Shown: positions 1 to 11,600, numbered from the stretch's first letter. The stretch is DNA of 64,000 bases from Lactuca virosa (GCA_928212115.1 CAKMRJ010004445.1:4764081-4828080); one strand, 5' to 3'. Numbers and translations: made by a program. Notes: generated by a model not told the origin, from the letters alone.

Positions 1-833
1 AAGGACTGCTCCTGCTTCCCCTATTCCACCAACTCAATCTGTTCGATTTGAACCTAGCCAAGCAAGTACAATCTCAGAGTGCTTTTCATGGCCGCGGCCA
101 GGTCACAATCTTTTTCTCTTCAGTCGCTAGCTTGTCGAAATTGTGGAAAGATCATCCGGGCGAATGCAGACTAGAGGACAAGTTTGTGGTCTGTTTTGGA
201 TGTGGAGAAATAGGCCCAAGAGCCCGTATGTCCAGGGAAGGTGTTACATGCTTTGCATGTGGTGTTACTGGCTACATGAAGCGTTTCTGTCGTACTCTTA
301 CTAGTCAAAGGGCAGGAAGTCAAGCTTCTGTTCAACAACCGGCAAAAAGTCAAGCTCCTGTTCAAAAATCAAGGGGTACTCCAACTAAAAAGGAGGAGGT
401 TCCAAAAGCTAAGGGTCGTGCATTCCAGATTACCACAGAAGAGGCACGCGAGGACCCGAATGTTGTGACGGGTACATTTCTTGTTAACTCTAGACCTGCT
501 CACATCTTATTTGATTCTGGTGCCTCAGATTCTTTTGTGTCTTATGAATTTGCGCATTCTTTTCAAATTGCTTGCTATGCACTCGCGCAACCATTTCACG
601 TAGATACTGCTGGAAGTATATCATTACTTGCCGATAAAGTCTATAGGATTGTGTTATAGAAATTAAGGTTACAATTTTCTTGCTAATCTAATTCCTATCT
701 CCTTGCCCAACTTGACATTATTCTCGGCATGGATTGGTTGTCAAAGAACCACGCAGACCTCTTGTGCTATGAAAAGATAGTACGTATTCCCATTGAAGGG
801 GAGAATCCTATCTATGTCTATGGGTGAACAAGA
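1..833 (+). pseudogene. gag C-terminus and aspartic protease, element 1
   Basis: The first 659 bases hold an open frame with two degenerate CCHC zinc knuckles (CFGCGEIG and CFACGVTGYMKRFC), the RNA-binding part of Gag. The retropepsin active site LFDSGASDSFVS follows, at about 508-543. A stop near 657-659 ends the frame, but protease-type sequence continues to about 740 in another frame (an IIGMDWLS-like segment typical of the region before RT). At least one frameshift is therefore present. In a live element this region would be one polyprotein continuous with RT. Confidence 0.8.
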
Positions 834-2430
834 CAAAAATTAAATATCTTTCCTCAAAGCTCGTTAAATTCATATCGAAAGGGTGTTCTATCTATCTGGC
901 CTACACAGTCGATGTCTCAAAAGAGGAGAAGAAAACGGTGAATGATGTTCCCATTGCTAAAGAATATCCAGATGTTTTTCCCGAAGAATTGCCTGGACTT
1001 CCTCCGGACAGGCAAGTAGAATTCCGAATTGACCTTGGCCTGGTGCTGCTCTGATTGCAAAGACTCCTTATCGTCTTGCGCCAGCTGAGATGAAAGAAAT
1101 GATGATCCAACTGCAGGAACTACTTGACAAAGGTTTCATTCGACTGAGTACCTCTCCTTGGGGTGCTCCGGTACTGTTTGTCAAGAAGAAAGATGGATCG
1201 ATGCGGATGTGCATAGATTATCGTGAGCTGAATAAGGTGACTATCAAGAACAAGTACCCACTACCTCGCATCGACGATTTGTTCGATCAACTTCAGGTGT
1301 GTGTGTTAGCTATTCTCAAAGATTGATCTAAGATCTGGCTATCATCAGTTGAAAGTTCACGAGCAGGATGTACCGAAGACTGCTTTTCGTACTCGATATG
1401 GGCATTATGAATTCCTTGTTATGCTGTTTAGTTTAACAAATGCTCCTGCTATATTCATGGATATGATGAATCGGGTATGCCGCCCAATGCTCGATAAATC
1501 TGTCATCGTATTCATTGACGATATTCTAATCTATTCCAAGTCTGAAGCTGATCATGCCATTCATATTCGTGTGTGGTATTAGAACTTCTTCGAAAGAGAA
1601 ATATATGCTAAATTCTCGAAATGTGAATTTTGGCTTCGCCAAGTTCAATTTCTCGGCCATGTATTTTCTGGTGACGGTGTATCCGTAGATCCTACTAAAA
1701 TTGAAGCTATTCAAAATTAGGAAGTGCCCCGTAATGCTTCCGAAATTCGTAGTTTCTTGGGTCTCTTGGGATATTACAGGAGATTTATTAAGACTTTTCG
1801 CGTATAGCCGTACCTCTCACGAGTCTTACACGGAAGGAAGTGAAGTTCGAATGGGGTGAACCCCAAGAAAAAGCTTTTCGACTTTAAAAGATCTTTTGAC
1901 TCATGCTCCAATCTTATCATTTCCAGAAGGTGATGATGATTTCTCGTCTATAGCGATGCTTCAAGATTGGGACTCGGTTGTGTGTTGATGCAACGTGGTA
2001 AAGTGATAGCCTATGCCTCAAGACAACTGAAAGATTATGAGAAGAATTATCCCACCATGATCTCGAACTCGCTGCGATGGTATTGCCCTAAAACTTGGAG
2101 ACATTACCTTTTTGGTACAAAATGTCAATTGTATACCGACCATAAGAGTCTCAAGTATATATTCAGTCAGCAAACTTTGAATATGAGACAACAACGAGCC
2201 ATGGAGCTGATCAAAGACTATGACTGTGAAATCCTGTATCATCCTGGAAAGGCTAATGTAGTTGCCGATGCACTTAGCAGAAAGGTTTATCGTAATAGTA
2301 TGTGTTATGCTATTACTCACACTACAGTAAAGTTCACTATTCTAGATGAACTAGAGAAATGGCAAGTAGAGGCCCTAAAGCAAGAAAATGTGAAGAAAGA
2401 AGGGATGGTATATTACCGATGTTTTACTTG
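834..2430 (+). pseudogene. reverse transcriptase and RNase H, element 1 (broken)
   Basis: The pieces appear in family order: the PR-RT linker (FPEELPGLPPDRQVEFRIDL, about 975-1036), RT fingers (WGAPVLFVKKKDGSMRMCIDY, about 1160-1220) and the palm with the FIDDIL catalytic pair near 1510-1530. The RNase H part follows (TDHKSLKYIF and HPGKANVVADALSRK, about 2136-2285). The frame is interrupted near 1054, 1326, 1582, 1717 and 1850, including a small deletion between LFDQLQ and the LRSGYHQ region at about 1296-1335. This cannot be an active enzyme. Confidence 0.85.
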
Positions 2431-3760
2431 ATGATCCACGAGGACTGAAGGTATTCAAGAATCGGCTATGGATTCCAAAGATTGGTGGATTAAGAAAGAA
2501 GATTTTAGATGAAGCCCATAAGTCTAAACTGTCAATACATCCTGGTACAAGTAAAATGTACTATGATGTAAGAGCTGATTATTGGTGGCCTGGATTAAAG
2601 AGAGACATTGGAAGATATGTACAGGAATGCTTAGTATGCTTACAAGTCAAAGCAGAACACCAAAAGCCTTACGGAACCCCAGAAAGTCTTAGTGTCCTGT
2701 ATGGAAATGGGAAGAACTTTCCATGGATTTTATTACCAAATGCCAAAGACTGCTAGACAGCATGATAGCATTTGGGTAATCGTCTCGACCGCCTGACTAA
2801 AAAGCGCTCATTTTCTTGCCATGCGTGAAACGGCTCCAATAGAGAAATACGCACAAGTATACTTGGATGAAATTGTTGCAAGACATGGTGTGCCACTAAA
2901 GATCATTTCTGATCGTGATACTCGCTTCACTTCTCACTTTTGGGCGAGTATGCAACGTGAATTGGGATCTCGAGTTGCCCTCAGCACAACTTATCATCCC
3001 CAGACAGATGGTCAGATGGAGAGAATAATCCAAACAGTAGTAGAAGATATGCTTCGTGCACGTGTCTTGGAGTTCGGTGGTAACTGGGATACATACTTAC
3101 CTCTTGTCGAATTCTCGTATAATAACAGTTACCACGCTTCAATCAAAATGCCACCATATGAGGCATTATATGGTCGCAAGTGTGTACTCCATTATGTTGG
3201 CGTGAATAGGACAGAAATCCTTGGAGGCCCTGAAATGATTCAAGACACCACCGACAAGATTCAAATTGTACGAGAAAGAATGAAAGCGGCCCAGGATCGA
3301 CAAAAGTCCTATACGGAAAAGAGGAGGCGACCAATAGAATTCCAGGTGGGTGATTTCGTAATGTTGAAGGTATCCCCATGGAAAGGTCTTATGCGATTTG
3401 GAAAGAAAGGAAAACTAAGTCCTAGATTTGTTGGTCCTTTCAAAATCCTCCAGAGGATTGGTAAACAAGCATACCGCTTGGAATTGCCTGAAGATTTGGC
3501 AGGTATTCATGATGTCTTTCATGTGAGTTATTGCGCAAATGCTTAAGCATGTATGATGAGGCAGTTCCATTATCCGAGGTGATGAACTGGATAATAAGTT
3601 AACTTATGTAGAAGAGCCGAAGAAATCGTAAACAAAGAACGACTAAGCTACGTAATAAAGAAGTAGAGTTGGTGCTTGTCAAGTGGAAACACCATCGAGG
3701 CCCGAACTATACTTGGGAGAATAAGAATGAGATAAGTGCCAAATATCCCCATTTATTTTA
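2431..3760 (+). pseudogene. integrase with chromodomain-like tail, element 1 (broken)
   Basis: The N-terminal HHCC finger lies at about 2515-2650 (H...H, then CLVCLQVK). The DDE core has SDRDTRF at about 2908-2928 and the glutamate helix after HPQTDGQMER at about 2995-3025. The GPFKILQRIG and HDVFHVS segments near 3430-3525 mark the C-terminal domain. After a break at 3546 the tail resumes with VKWKHHRG and TWENKNE at about 3680-3735, resembling the chromodomain-type end of Tekay/Del integrases. Frame breaks near 2757, 2800 and 3546 make it a pseudogene. Confidence 0.85.
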
Positions 3761-3790
3761 ATCGATGTAAATTTCGGGGACGAAATTCTC

Positions 3791-3803
3791 AAAAGGAGGA
3801 GGT
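3791..3803 (+). other. polypurine tract, element 1
   Basis: A purine run (aaaaggaggaggt) sits a few bases before the LTR start tgtaac. This is the expected primer position for plus-strand synthesis and fixes the 5' edge of the 3' LTR. Confidence 0.75.
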
Positions 3804-4097
3804 ATTTGTAACATACACGTTTTAAAATCGTGTTTTAAGTAAATAATATTATGAAATATTATGTGATATTGAGTATTGAGTTCTAACAGATAGTTTTTAC
3901 TAGAAATGAAGTAAAACTATGTTTAGAATCACTCATAAATTATTGGAAGTCTTATGAGATTCCAATTAAAAGCCAAATAGTGAAATTTAGCGAAAATATA
4001 AAATTTGAAATAAGTGAAATTTTATTATTTAAAGTTGTAAATAATCTCATTAGAAACATTTAGGCGAAAACCTCATCGAAATCCGAGTTATAACGAA

Positions 4098-4591
4098 GAA
4101 GTTATGACCAATCGAAGATCCGCGACAAAACCGGCACTACGCAGAATGACGTAGAAAGTGAGTTTTTGATAAACTAATTTTTAGCCTTAGTGATCTAAAT
4201 GAAAGTCATAGTATTAATTAAACCGAGAATTTTGATAAAAAGAACGTCAAAATCTGACTTCGTATGAGGAAGTTATGATTTTTCTAAGTTTCAGCTTAGC
4301 AATAGACAACTAAAAACTCGAATTTTAGATCGAGTGATTTTTAGCCGACACAACCTAAACGAAGGTCTCATCATTAGCAGTACAACGGTAAAAAGTCTGA
4401 CGAAAACGGACGTCGGATGAAGAAGTTATGAATTTTTAACGGATTTACCAGTCCCGGTCTGTTAAAAATAATAATATAAAAATAAAGTCAAAATTTTCCG
4501 ACGAAGTCTAAACGAACGTTGTAGAGTGTAATTTTTCCTACGCGTGCATATAAAGAACGTCAAAAACGGAGCCCGTATGAGAAAGTTATGG
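4098..4591 (+). repeat. four degenerate U3 repeats (about 160 bp period)
   Basis: The core GAAGTTATGA recurs at 4098, 4269, 4422 and, as aaagttatgg, at 4582. Each copy is preceded by an aaaacggacgtcg-like or atctgacttcg-like stretch. The same repeats with nearly the same spacing occur in the LTRs of elements A and A'. They lie upstream of the TATA box, where promoter or enhancer repeats are expected. Confidence 0.75.
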
Positions 4592-4958
4592 ATTTTACAA
4601 GATTGGGCACAATTTTCGAGAATTTCTGCATGAATAGTGCCAGCTACGTCACCCTCGCTCTGAGCTGGCCACGTGTCCAAAGCTGCTGCGTGGTGCGTCC
4701 GAGAAGCAACGCATATCGCACAGGTGTCCGAAATCGATCACGTGATTCTCGCATGCGTCCCTCGTGCCCGACCCGCGTGCTGTCTCCTGATTCGACCGAG
4801 GAGGCTGGCCCGATCCGAAGCAAGTAGCCACGTCATTCGACCAATCCGAAGCGCACACGTGTCCGACCCTCGCATTCGAGCCTCGCTGAAGCAGCCAGTG
4901 GTTCGAGCTCACATAACACTGGCACTCTTTTCCTCGCGGATTCGCGGAACCTCCCTAC

Positions 4959-4966
4959 TATATATA
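4959..4966 (+). promoter_or_regulatory. TATA box of element 1 LTR
   Basis: TATATATA follows a GC-rich stretch and lies between the U3 repeats and the transcribed part of the LTR. Transcription would start about 25-35 bases further on. Confidence 0.55.
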
Positions 4967-5254
4967 GTAATGCGACCTCCCGAGAGAAACGATAGAAAAG
5001 ATTAGAAAATTGACCAATTTCACCCTTAGCCTATATTTCTTACATTCCGACTTCCCGAAGCCCCGGTATTAATTCCAACACCCGAAACACGCCCCGAAAT
5101 TCCTGAGAAGCCCTAAAAATTTATCTTTTCGGTTTCGAAGCCCAACCCTCGTAGGGCCCGGTTTTCAAGAAAACTCCCGGTTTTCAACGAAGGAAGTCAA
5201 ATTTAGAGCCGAAGTGCTGCCCAAATTACTATTTTAACCCCCGGTTATTTCACG

Positions 5255-5749
5255 GTGAGTTTAATATATAGGAACAATTGTATGTTATGTGTTATATGTG
5301 CTATGTGCTTTTCCATGTTATCATCTCGTGTTATTATTTCTGCTATTTTTATAGCAAGGCTATACCTCTGACCACGAAGTGTATGACATAGGCATCACTT
5401 GGGTATTGGTATGAACCGTTGACCATGAAGTGTATGACATAGGCATCACTTTGGCTTCGACAGTATGCTAAGATAAGGCTGAAAGCCTGAATATTCTAGC
5501 AAAATGATATTCCTGAGTATTTTCTTGTGCCACTTGTGCTGAAACTTTATTGATTGTATATCAAGTATGGAAATTGTTATGTTTCATTGATTGATATGGA
5601 AAGCTTTTTGCATTATGCCTTTGTTGTGCCTTGTTCCTCTTTGCTTCTGCCATATTGAAGTATATATATGGCATAACGTTATATTGTATCTATTATTGAA
5701 CTCACTAAGCGTCACCGCTTACCCCTCTCAATGTTTAACTAATTTGCAG
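5255..5749 (+). other. predicted LTR intron / structured module, element 1
   Basis: GTGAGTTTAATA (5255-5266) can pair along all 12 bases, with one G-U pair, with TATTGAACTCAC (5694-5705). The second arm is followed by the hairpin AAGCG-TCAC-CGCTT (5707-5720), a branch-site-like TTAACTAAT (about 5735-5743) and TTTGCAG (5743-5749). The tandem array 5370-5451 lies between the arms. The same order is seen in the other gypsy LTRs here. Splicing is an inference; the complementarity is seen directly. Confidence 0.5.
5370..5451 (+). repeat. LTR tandem array, element 1
   Basis: Two copies of a 31-base segment (gacca-gaagtgtatgacat then aggcatcactt) lie 51 bases apart. It takes the same place between donor-like site and hairpin as the unrelated arrays in the other LTRs. 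Confidence 0.75.
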
Positions 5750-5778
5750 GAGATAAGCTTCAAGTATAGTTATATACT

Positions 5779-5852
5779 GATAGAAGATTTTTGAATAGTT
5801 TGAAACTATTGTATTGATAGAAGATTTTCGAATAGTTTGAAACTATTGTATT
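5779..5852 (+). repeat. 37-bp tandem duplication
   Basis: Two adjacent 37-base units beginning gatagaagattt differ at a single base. The duplication lies downstream of the acceptor-like site in the element 1 LTR and looks recent. Confidence 0.9.
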
Positions 5853-6036
5853 TTGCACTTCCTTATGTATAAAACTATAGAATCCTGGGGAGTTATGTAA
5901 TATATAACACTTTGAAATAGTTGGTTTGTATCCAGTAGTTTGTAATCACTTTATCAATATAAAATATTGTTTTCATGAATATGCATGTAGCATGTTTCGG
6001 AGTAACAATTGTCACATATGAAAGTGTGGGTCTTTC

Positions 6037-6554
6037 AGATAGTCTTAATTGCTACGTGTATATGTTAGTATATGTTAGTTATGTGCACATGGTTATTTGT
6101 TTGATGGTTGGGTTGAGGCGTTCCTGCTTTGTGCTGAAGGCCAACATACCCTACGAGCGGACCGGAGAGACTGTAGGCCTGTACGGCGGTCCAGTCATAC
6201 CAAAGGCTCAGGATAGATACAGATAGATTGTAGGCCCTGCAGGGCGGTCCAGTCAGGCCGAATGCCCAGTATGCATCTTGTTGTTTTTCAGTTACGGATA
6301 TGGCATTATGAGTGTGGTATTGGTATTTTGGGGGTAGCTCACTAAGCCCTTGGGCTTACAGTTTTAGTTTATTGTTTCAGGTACTTCAGGAGATCATGAC
6401 AAGGCAAAGGCGTGACCGTACCGCTCCACATCCTTATGATTTTGTTATTGGGACACTCTGATGAATATTATTTTGAAAACATTTTTGTTGTAAAACACTA
6501 TTTGGTTTTATGGTTGAAAAGTTTAAATTTGGCTTAAAAGTTTTGGATATTACA
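6037..6554 (+). repeat. truncated 5' LTR of element 2
   Basis: This segment matches the end of the 3' LTR (about 13376-13891) nearly throughout. It includes the ggcggtccagtca repeats (6140-6260), the AAGCCC-TT-GGGCTT hairpin (6344-6357), the TTTCAG acceptor-like site at 6380 and the terminal ggatattaca. Similarity begins abruptly at gatagtctt near 6037, so the promoter-bearing part is missing and this copy cannot drive the element. Confidence 0.9.
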
Positions 6555-6557
6555 AGT

Positions 6558-6570
6558 TTGTATCAGAGCC
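6558..6570 (+). other. primer binding site, element 2
   Basis: ttgtatcagagcc lies just after the LTR end and differs by about one base from the usual TGGTATCAGAGC site complementary to the initiator tRNA-Met 3' end. Confidence 0.8.
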
Positions 6571-7155
6571 TTGGTTTGAGTGAATTGGAGGAACACTGGT
6601 GTAAATCCAGTCTCAAATCAAGGGAATTTTCGGAATAAATTCTAAAATGGTTTTCAAAATAAAGGATGGAGGATGAAGAGGGTACGATCAGCCGAAGCCT
6701 GTAAGTAAGCCCCAAAATACCATACAGTTAATTGATATCATGATATGTTAGAACAACATGCTAGTGCTAGGCTTGGGACCTTCAGGAATCACATGATAGA
6801 CTTGCCTGATCATATGATGCCTACTAGCCTAGGGTTTCTTGTATATGGAATTGACATCATAACTGTAGATGTTTAGTGTATGCATCACGACTGTGTATAA
6901 TCAAGATCTTATAGCCTGAGAATGTCTGATTCGACCTTAGTGTAGGATTGGATATTCGAAAGTCTATCGGGTCCAGCGTTATGCGTGGCTAGCATACACT
7001 AGCGCTGCAGGGTTGGTGGAAGTTTCATGGATGCGTGAGTTGTGAGAGGTCGTAAGGCCAGTTGCGAGATAGTTGACATTCCTTTAGGAGTGAGGGTTGA
7101 GCGCTTATTATGATTGATGTTATTGTTAGGGAGTTGTGGTGATACTTGAGACAAA

Positions 7156-7212
7156 TATGGGTAGGTGTGGAAGGTATTATGAGCCCGTACTACTGAAAGC
7201 ACATGACCCATA
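7156..7212 (+). other. conserved leader hairpin, element 2
   Basis: The outer arms TATGGGT / ACCCATA (7156-7162, 7206-7212) pair perfectly. The inner arms GTATTA / TACTAC (7174-7179, 7188-7193) pair at five of six positions. Related hairpins with compensatory changes occur at 15225, 29547 and 54847, and flanking sequence such as gtcacaa downstream is also shared. It lies between PBS and gag, where retroelement packaging signals are usually found. Confidence 0.65.
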
Positions 7213-7308
7213 CGCGTAGCAAGGAAGTCACAACCTCTAGGTTTGTAGGAATGGGTCTCCCGATATTATGTTGCTTATCTAACGTCTGGGTATATTCTCA
7301 GTATAGTG

Positions 7309-8558
7309 GTGACTAGACGTTTTGCGACTGGATCCGGATTAGGATCAGGATCAGGGGACCGTGGGTCGGAGGTGCCTGTAGCACCTGAGCCCGTGGTACA
7401 GATAGGGACAAAGAAGTTGGATGCTAGGATCCGGGAGATTATGCACGATGAGATTGCTGCTGCATTTCGAGCATAGTTGCCGGAGATGTTTGGGTCTATT
7501 AAGACCGCGATGGTTGAGTACTTTGATGAGAGATATGCAACCCTAGCGGAGACAGCTGCCGCTGCGCCACATCGGCTGTAACCGCGGCAGGGGTTGGTGG
7601 AGGAGCCGGCAAGGCTTTCCAGTATCAGGACTTCGATAACACGAAGGCCCCGACATTTGATGGTACACAGGATGCGATCAGGGCTATGAGGTGGTTATCT
7701 GACGTGGAGGGCCGTTTCTTCACATGTTCATGCCCTACTGACCAGAGGGTCAGGTGTGCCCTGAACCTGCTGAGGCTTGGGGCCAAGGATTGGTGGAGAT
7801 TGATGACCGTATCGTATACTGATGATCAGAGAGCTGCTGTTACTTGGGAGAAGTTCCGGGATATGTTCCGCACCCGCTACGTTCCACGTGTGGAGCGGGA
7901 GCGGCTTGTTCAGGAGTTTTTGACATTGACACATGATGGGGAGTCAGTGATGAAGATCACTCGTATGTTCACGGAGAGGGATATGTTTTTCCTGGAGTTC
8001 GCTTCAGAGCAGTCTCCAATGACTCGTTATCTGAGTATGCTCAAGACTGATATTCGACAGTTTGTTGCCACGCAAGGTTGTGATACTCTCCTGGATCTTC
8101 AGGAAGCCACGAGGCGGCGTGAGTTGGAGATAGAGCTGCAGTTGAGGGAGCAGCGTCAGGTTCCGACACAGTCTCAGCCGACACCTAAGCGGTCCAAGAC
8201 CGCCGATACTCGGACCGGGGGTCAGCAGAGCCGCACTTGTGGAAAGTGTGGCAGGGGTCATTCTGGGGTTTGTCGAGCAGGAGGTGGTTGCCACAAATGT
8301 GGCAAGGAGGGGCACTATGCTAGGCACTATCGCCAGTCCGTCCCTCCAGCAGATATGAGGATTTGTTATCATTGTCATCAGGTTGGTCACGTGAAGACCA
8401 ACTGTCCGCAGCTCGCCGCCAAGCCGGCGCAGGTTTCCGCACCAGCTACTTTGAGGATTGCGGATGGGAGTCCAGTCAATGTGGAGCCTCCAAAGGCTCA
8501 GGGGCATGCCTTCCAGCTCACGGCCGAGGAGGCCAAGGTAGCACCGGATGTGGTTGCT
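7309..8558 (+). pseudogene. gag, element 2 (broken)
   Basis: This is a retrotransposon capsid and nucleocapsid gene. The N-terminal part (about 7309-7580) has an in-frame TAG at 7474-7476 and a 1-base shift near 7566. From 7578 the frame is open: TFDGTQDAIRAMRWL, WWRLM and WEKFRDMFRTRYVP are typical Ty3 gag capsid segments. Three zinc knuckles follow (CGKCGRGHSGVC, CHKCGKEGHYARHY with the last Cys changed, and CYHCHQVGHVKTNC, 8235-8410). No convincing ATG was found; ATA-GTG at about 7303 may be a mutated start. It meets protease across the odd 79-base segment at 8560. Confidence 0.85.
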
Positions 8559-8559
8559 G

Positions 8560-8638
8560 GTATGTTTCTATACTCTATTTCAGTCCTTATATCTGTATGG
8601 TGCTTATCTATTGTACCTATGTTTTGGTACGTTTTTAG
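8560..8638 (+). other. 67-bp insertion with intron-like ends at the gag-protease join
   Basis: Related elements read straight from gag into the protease lead (GTFLVNS). Here an extra ~67 bases intervene, flanked by near-identical ggtatgttt and ggtacgttt, and shift the frame. The segment 8560-8638 begins GTATGT and ends TTTTTAG. Removing it would rejoin gag and pol in one frame, with loss of about four residues before the protease motif. It is either a small frame-breaking insertion or a new intron. Confidence 0.5.
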
Positions 8639-11600
8639 TAAACTCTTTGCCTGCATTGGTTTTATTCGACTCGGGGGCGAGTCGATCGTTTGTATCTCAG
8701 ACTTTTATTAGGGGATTCAGTATACCGGTAGATGAGCTCGAGTGTCCGTTGCGAGTTTCTATCGCCATCGAACATGGGGTTTCTGCTTCTTCGATCTATC
8801 ATGGATGTGAGTTGGAGATTTTCGGGGTATCCTTCCCGATAGATTTGATTCCTATTCCCATGAAGGAAGTATGTGTGATCGTGGGTATAGATTGGCTCAG
8901 TCGATTTGGCGCCATGATCGATTGTGAGGGGCAACGAGTAGTAGTTCGAACCCCAAGTGGGGGAGAACTGGTGGTATATGGTGAGGGTACCAGAGTAGGA
9001 TCAGGGTTTTGCTTGGCAGCCAGAGCTCGGCAGTATATTAAGCATGGGTGTGCCGGTTATTTAGCGTATGTGGTGGATACGCGAGTCAGGGACCAGACTT
9101 CATTTTCAGAGGTCCCGGTGGTTAGAGAGTTTGCTGACGTGTTTCCGGAGGAGTTACCCGGAGTGCCTCCGGAGAGGCAGATTGAGTTTAGGATTGATCT
9201 AGTGCCGGGTGCGGCCCCTATCGCTAGGGCGCCGTACCATCTGGCGCCGCCAGAGATGCAGGAGCTGTCATCTCAGTTGCAGGAGCTGCTGGGTAAGCAT
9301 TTTATTCGTCCGAGTAGCTCACCCTGGGGAGCACCGATACTTTTCGTTAGGAAGAAGGACGGTTCGCACAGGATGTTTATTGACTATAGGGAGTTGAACA
9401 AGTTAACGGTGAAGAACCGTTATCCACTCCCGATGATAGATGATCTTTTCGATCAGCTGCAGGGTGCATCTTGGTTTTCCAAGAACGATTTGAGATCCGG
9501 ATATCACCAAGTCAGAGTGAGAGAGGAAGACGTGGAGAAGACTGCGTTTTGAACTTGTTATGGTCATTATGAGTTCGTGGTGATGCCGTTTGGGCTCACC
9601 AATGTGCCGGCCGTGTTCATGGATCTGATGAATCGGGTCTGCAGACCGATGTTGGATCGCTCGGTCATTGTGTTCATAGACGATATCTTGGTCTATTCCA
9701 AGACTCGAGAGCAGCACGAGGAGCACGTCAGGGAACTGCTGGAGGTTCTGCGGAGAGAAGGGTTGTATGCCAAGTTCTCGAAGTGTGAGTTTTGGTTACG
9801 AGAGGTCCAGTTCCTTGGGCATCTCGTTAACCAAGAGGGGATTTTGGTCGACCCGGCCAAAGTCGAGGCAGTTATGCAGTGGGAGATTCCGAAATCTCCC
9901 TTAGACATTAGTAGTTTCTTGGGATTAGCAGGGTATTATAGGAGATTTATTCGAGACTTCTCCAAGATTGCGGTACCCCTCACTCGTCTAACGAGGAAGG
10001 GGGTGGATTTATGGTGGGGCCCGGAGCAGCAGAGGGCGTTTGAGACCCTCCGACAGCGCTTATGTGAGGCGCTAGTGTTGACACTCCCCGAGGGAGTTGA
10101 GGATTTTGTAGTATTCTGTGATGCATCCATCATAGGTTTTGGGGGCAGTCCTCATGCAGAGAGGATGAGTGATAGCCTATGCATCGCGGCAGCTAAAGCC
10201 GCATGAGACGAGATACCCTACACACGATCTGGAGTTGGGAGCGGTGGTATTCGCTCTCAAGATTTGGAGGCATTACCTATATGGGGTCCATTGTACCATA
10301 TACACGGATCACAAGAGTTTGAGGCACATCATGGATCAGCCGAACCTGAAGATGACACAACGTAGGTGGTTGGATGTAGTCAAGGACTACGACTGCGAGA
10401 TCCTTTACCACCCCGGTAAAGCGAACGTGGTTGCAGACGCTTTAAGCCGCAAGTCAGCTCGGTCTTTTACCCCATCAAGGTGCATGAGGATAGCGGTGGA
10501 TTCCCCGCTTGTGGGCTTTATTAGAGATGCCCAGGTGGAGGGCATGCGACCAGAGAACTGGAAGTTGGAACGGGTCAAGGGCGAGAGCGCCCGGTTTTTT
10601 CAGGATAGCCGTGGATTATTGACCCGATACGGTTCGTGTCGGGTTTGGGTTCCGATGACGGGTGGGGTCAGGCAGACAGTGATGGAGGAGGCTCATAAGT
10701 CTCACTTTTCTATACACCCGGGGGCCACCAAGATGTACCGCGATCTGAGTTTGAGTTACTGGTGGCCATGTATGAATCGAGAAATCGCTTGGTATGTCGA
10801 GAGGTGCTTGACCTGTAGAATGGTCAAGGCCGAGCATCAGAGGCCGCATGGTAAGCTGCAGCCTCTAGAGATTCCCATGTGGAAATGGGAGCAGATCATG
10901 ATGGACTTCATTACGAAGTTGCCTAGGACGAAAATGGGGTTCGATGTTATATGGGTCATCGTGGATCGTTTGACCAAGAGTGCCCATTTCTTGGCTATTC
11001 GGGAGAGTTCGTCGGCTGAGAAATTGGCCGACATGTACGTCCGCGAGATTGTCTCTCGCCATTGGGTTCCGGTCTCCATCGTTTCCGACCGAGATGTCAG
11101 GTTTACTTCCCGTTTCTGGCAGAAGTTCCATGAGGAACTGGGTACGCGGCTGCACTCTAGTACAACATTTCATCCTCAGACCGACGGGCAGAGTGAGCGG
11201 ACCATTTAGAACCTCGAGGATATGTTGAGGGCGTGTGCTATTGACTTCGGAGGGAGTTGGGATTCTCACCTACCTCTTGCAGAGTTTGCTTACAACAACA
11301 ACTATCATTCCAGCATTGGCACCCCGCCTTTTGAGCTGTTGTATGGTCGGAGATTTAGAACCCCGATCTGTTGGGGTGAGATTGGACACAGAGTGATGGG
11401 TCGGACGGAGGTAGGTTTGCAGACTACCGAAAAGATCCAACAGATCAGACAGTGGCTGCAGACCTCCTAGAGTCGACAAAAGAGTTATGCTGATAGACGC
11501 CGATCGGATTTGGAGTTTCAGGTTGAAGACATGGTACTCTTAAAGGTATCACCCTGGAAGGGCGTGATTCGCTTCAGAAAAAAGGGAAAGTTGGGCGCCC

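Larger units (their letters stand above)
1..6036 (+). mobile_element. Ty3/gypsy chromovirus, element 1 (3' part, decayed)
   Basis: The 5' LTR and most of gag lie outside the window. What remains reads, in order, gag zinc knuckles, aspartic protease, RT, RNase H, integrase, polypurine tract and 3' LTR, which is the Ty3/gypsy order. The integrase ends in a chromodomain-like tail (VKWKHHRG then TWE), which fits a Tekay/Del-type chromovirus; the clade name is inferred from remembered motifs. The reading frame is broken many times, so the copy is dead. The right boundary is uncertain by about 20 bases because the LTR runs straight into the truncated LTR of element 2. Confidence 0.85.
3807..6036 (+). 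repeat. 3' LTR of element 1
   Basis: It starts TGTAACATACACG directly after the polypurine tract. It contains a U3 region of four degenerate ~160 bp repeats, a TATA box at 4959, a GTGAGT donor-like site at 5255, a short tandem array (5370-5451), a hairpin at 5707-5720 and an acceptor-like CAG at 5747-5749. The exact end is unsure: a TG..CA-type end may lie at about 6015-6036, where the truncated LTR of element 2 begins. The 5' partner is outside the window. Confidence 0.8.

Noticed and set aside
4588..5005. Overlapping frames of 79-110 codons on both strands
   Set aside because: A GC-rich part of the element 1 LTR around the TATA box; no protein motif and the frames shadow each other.
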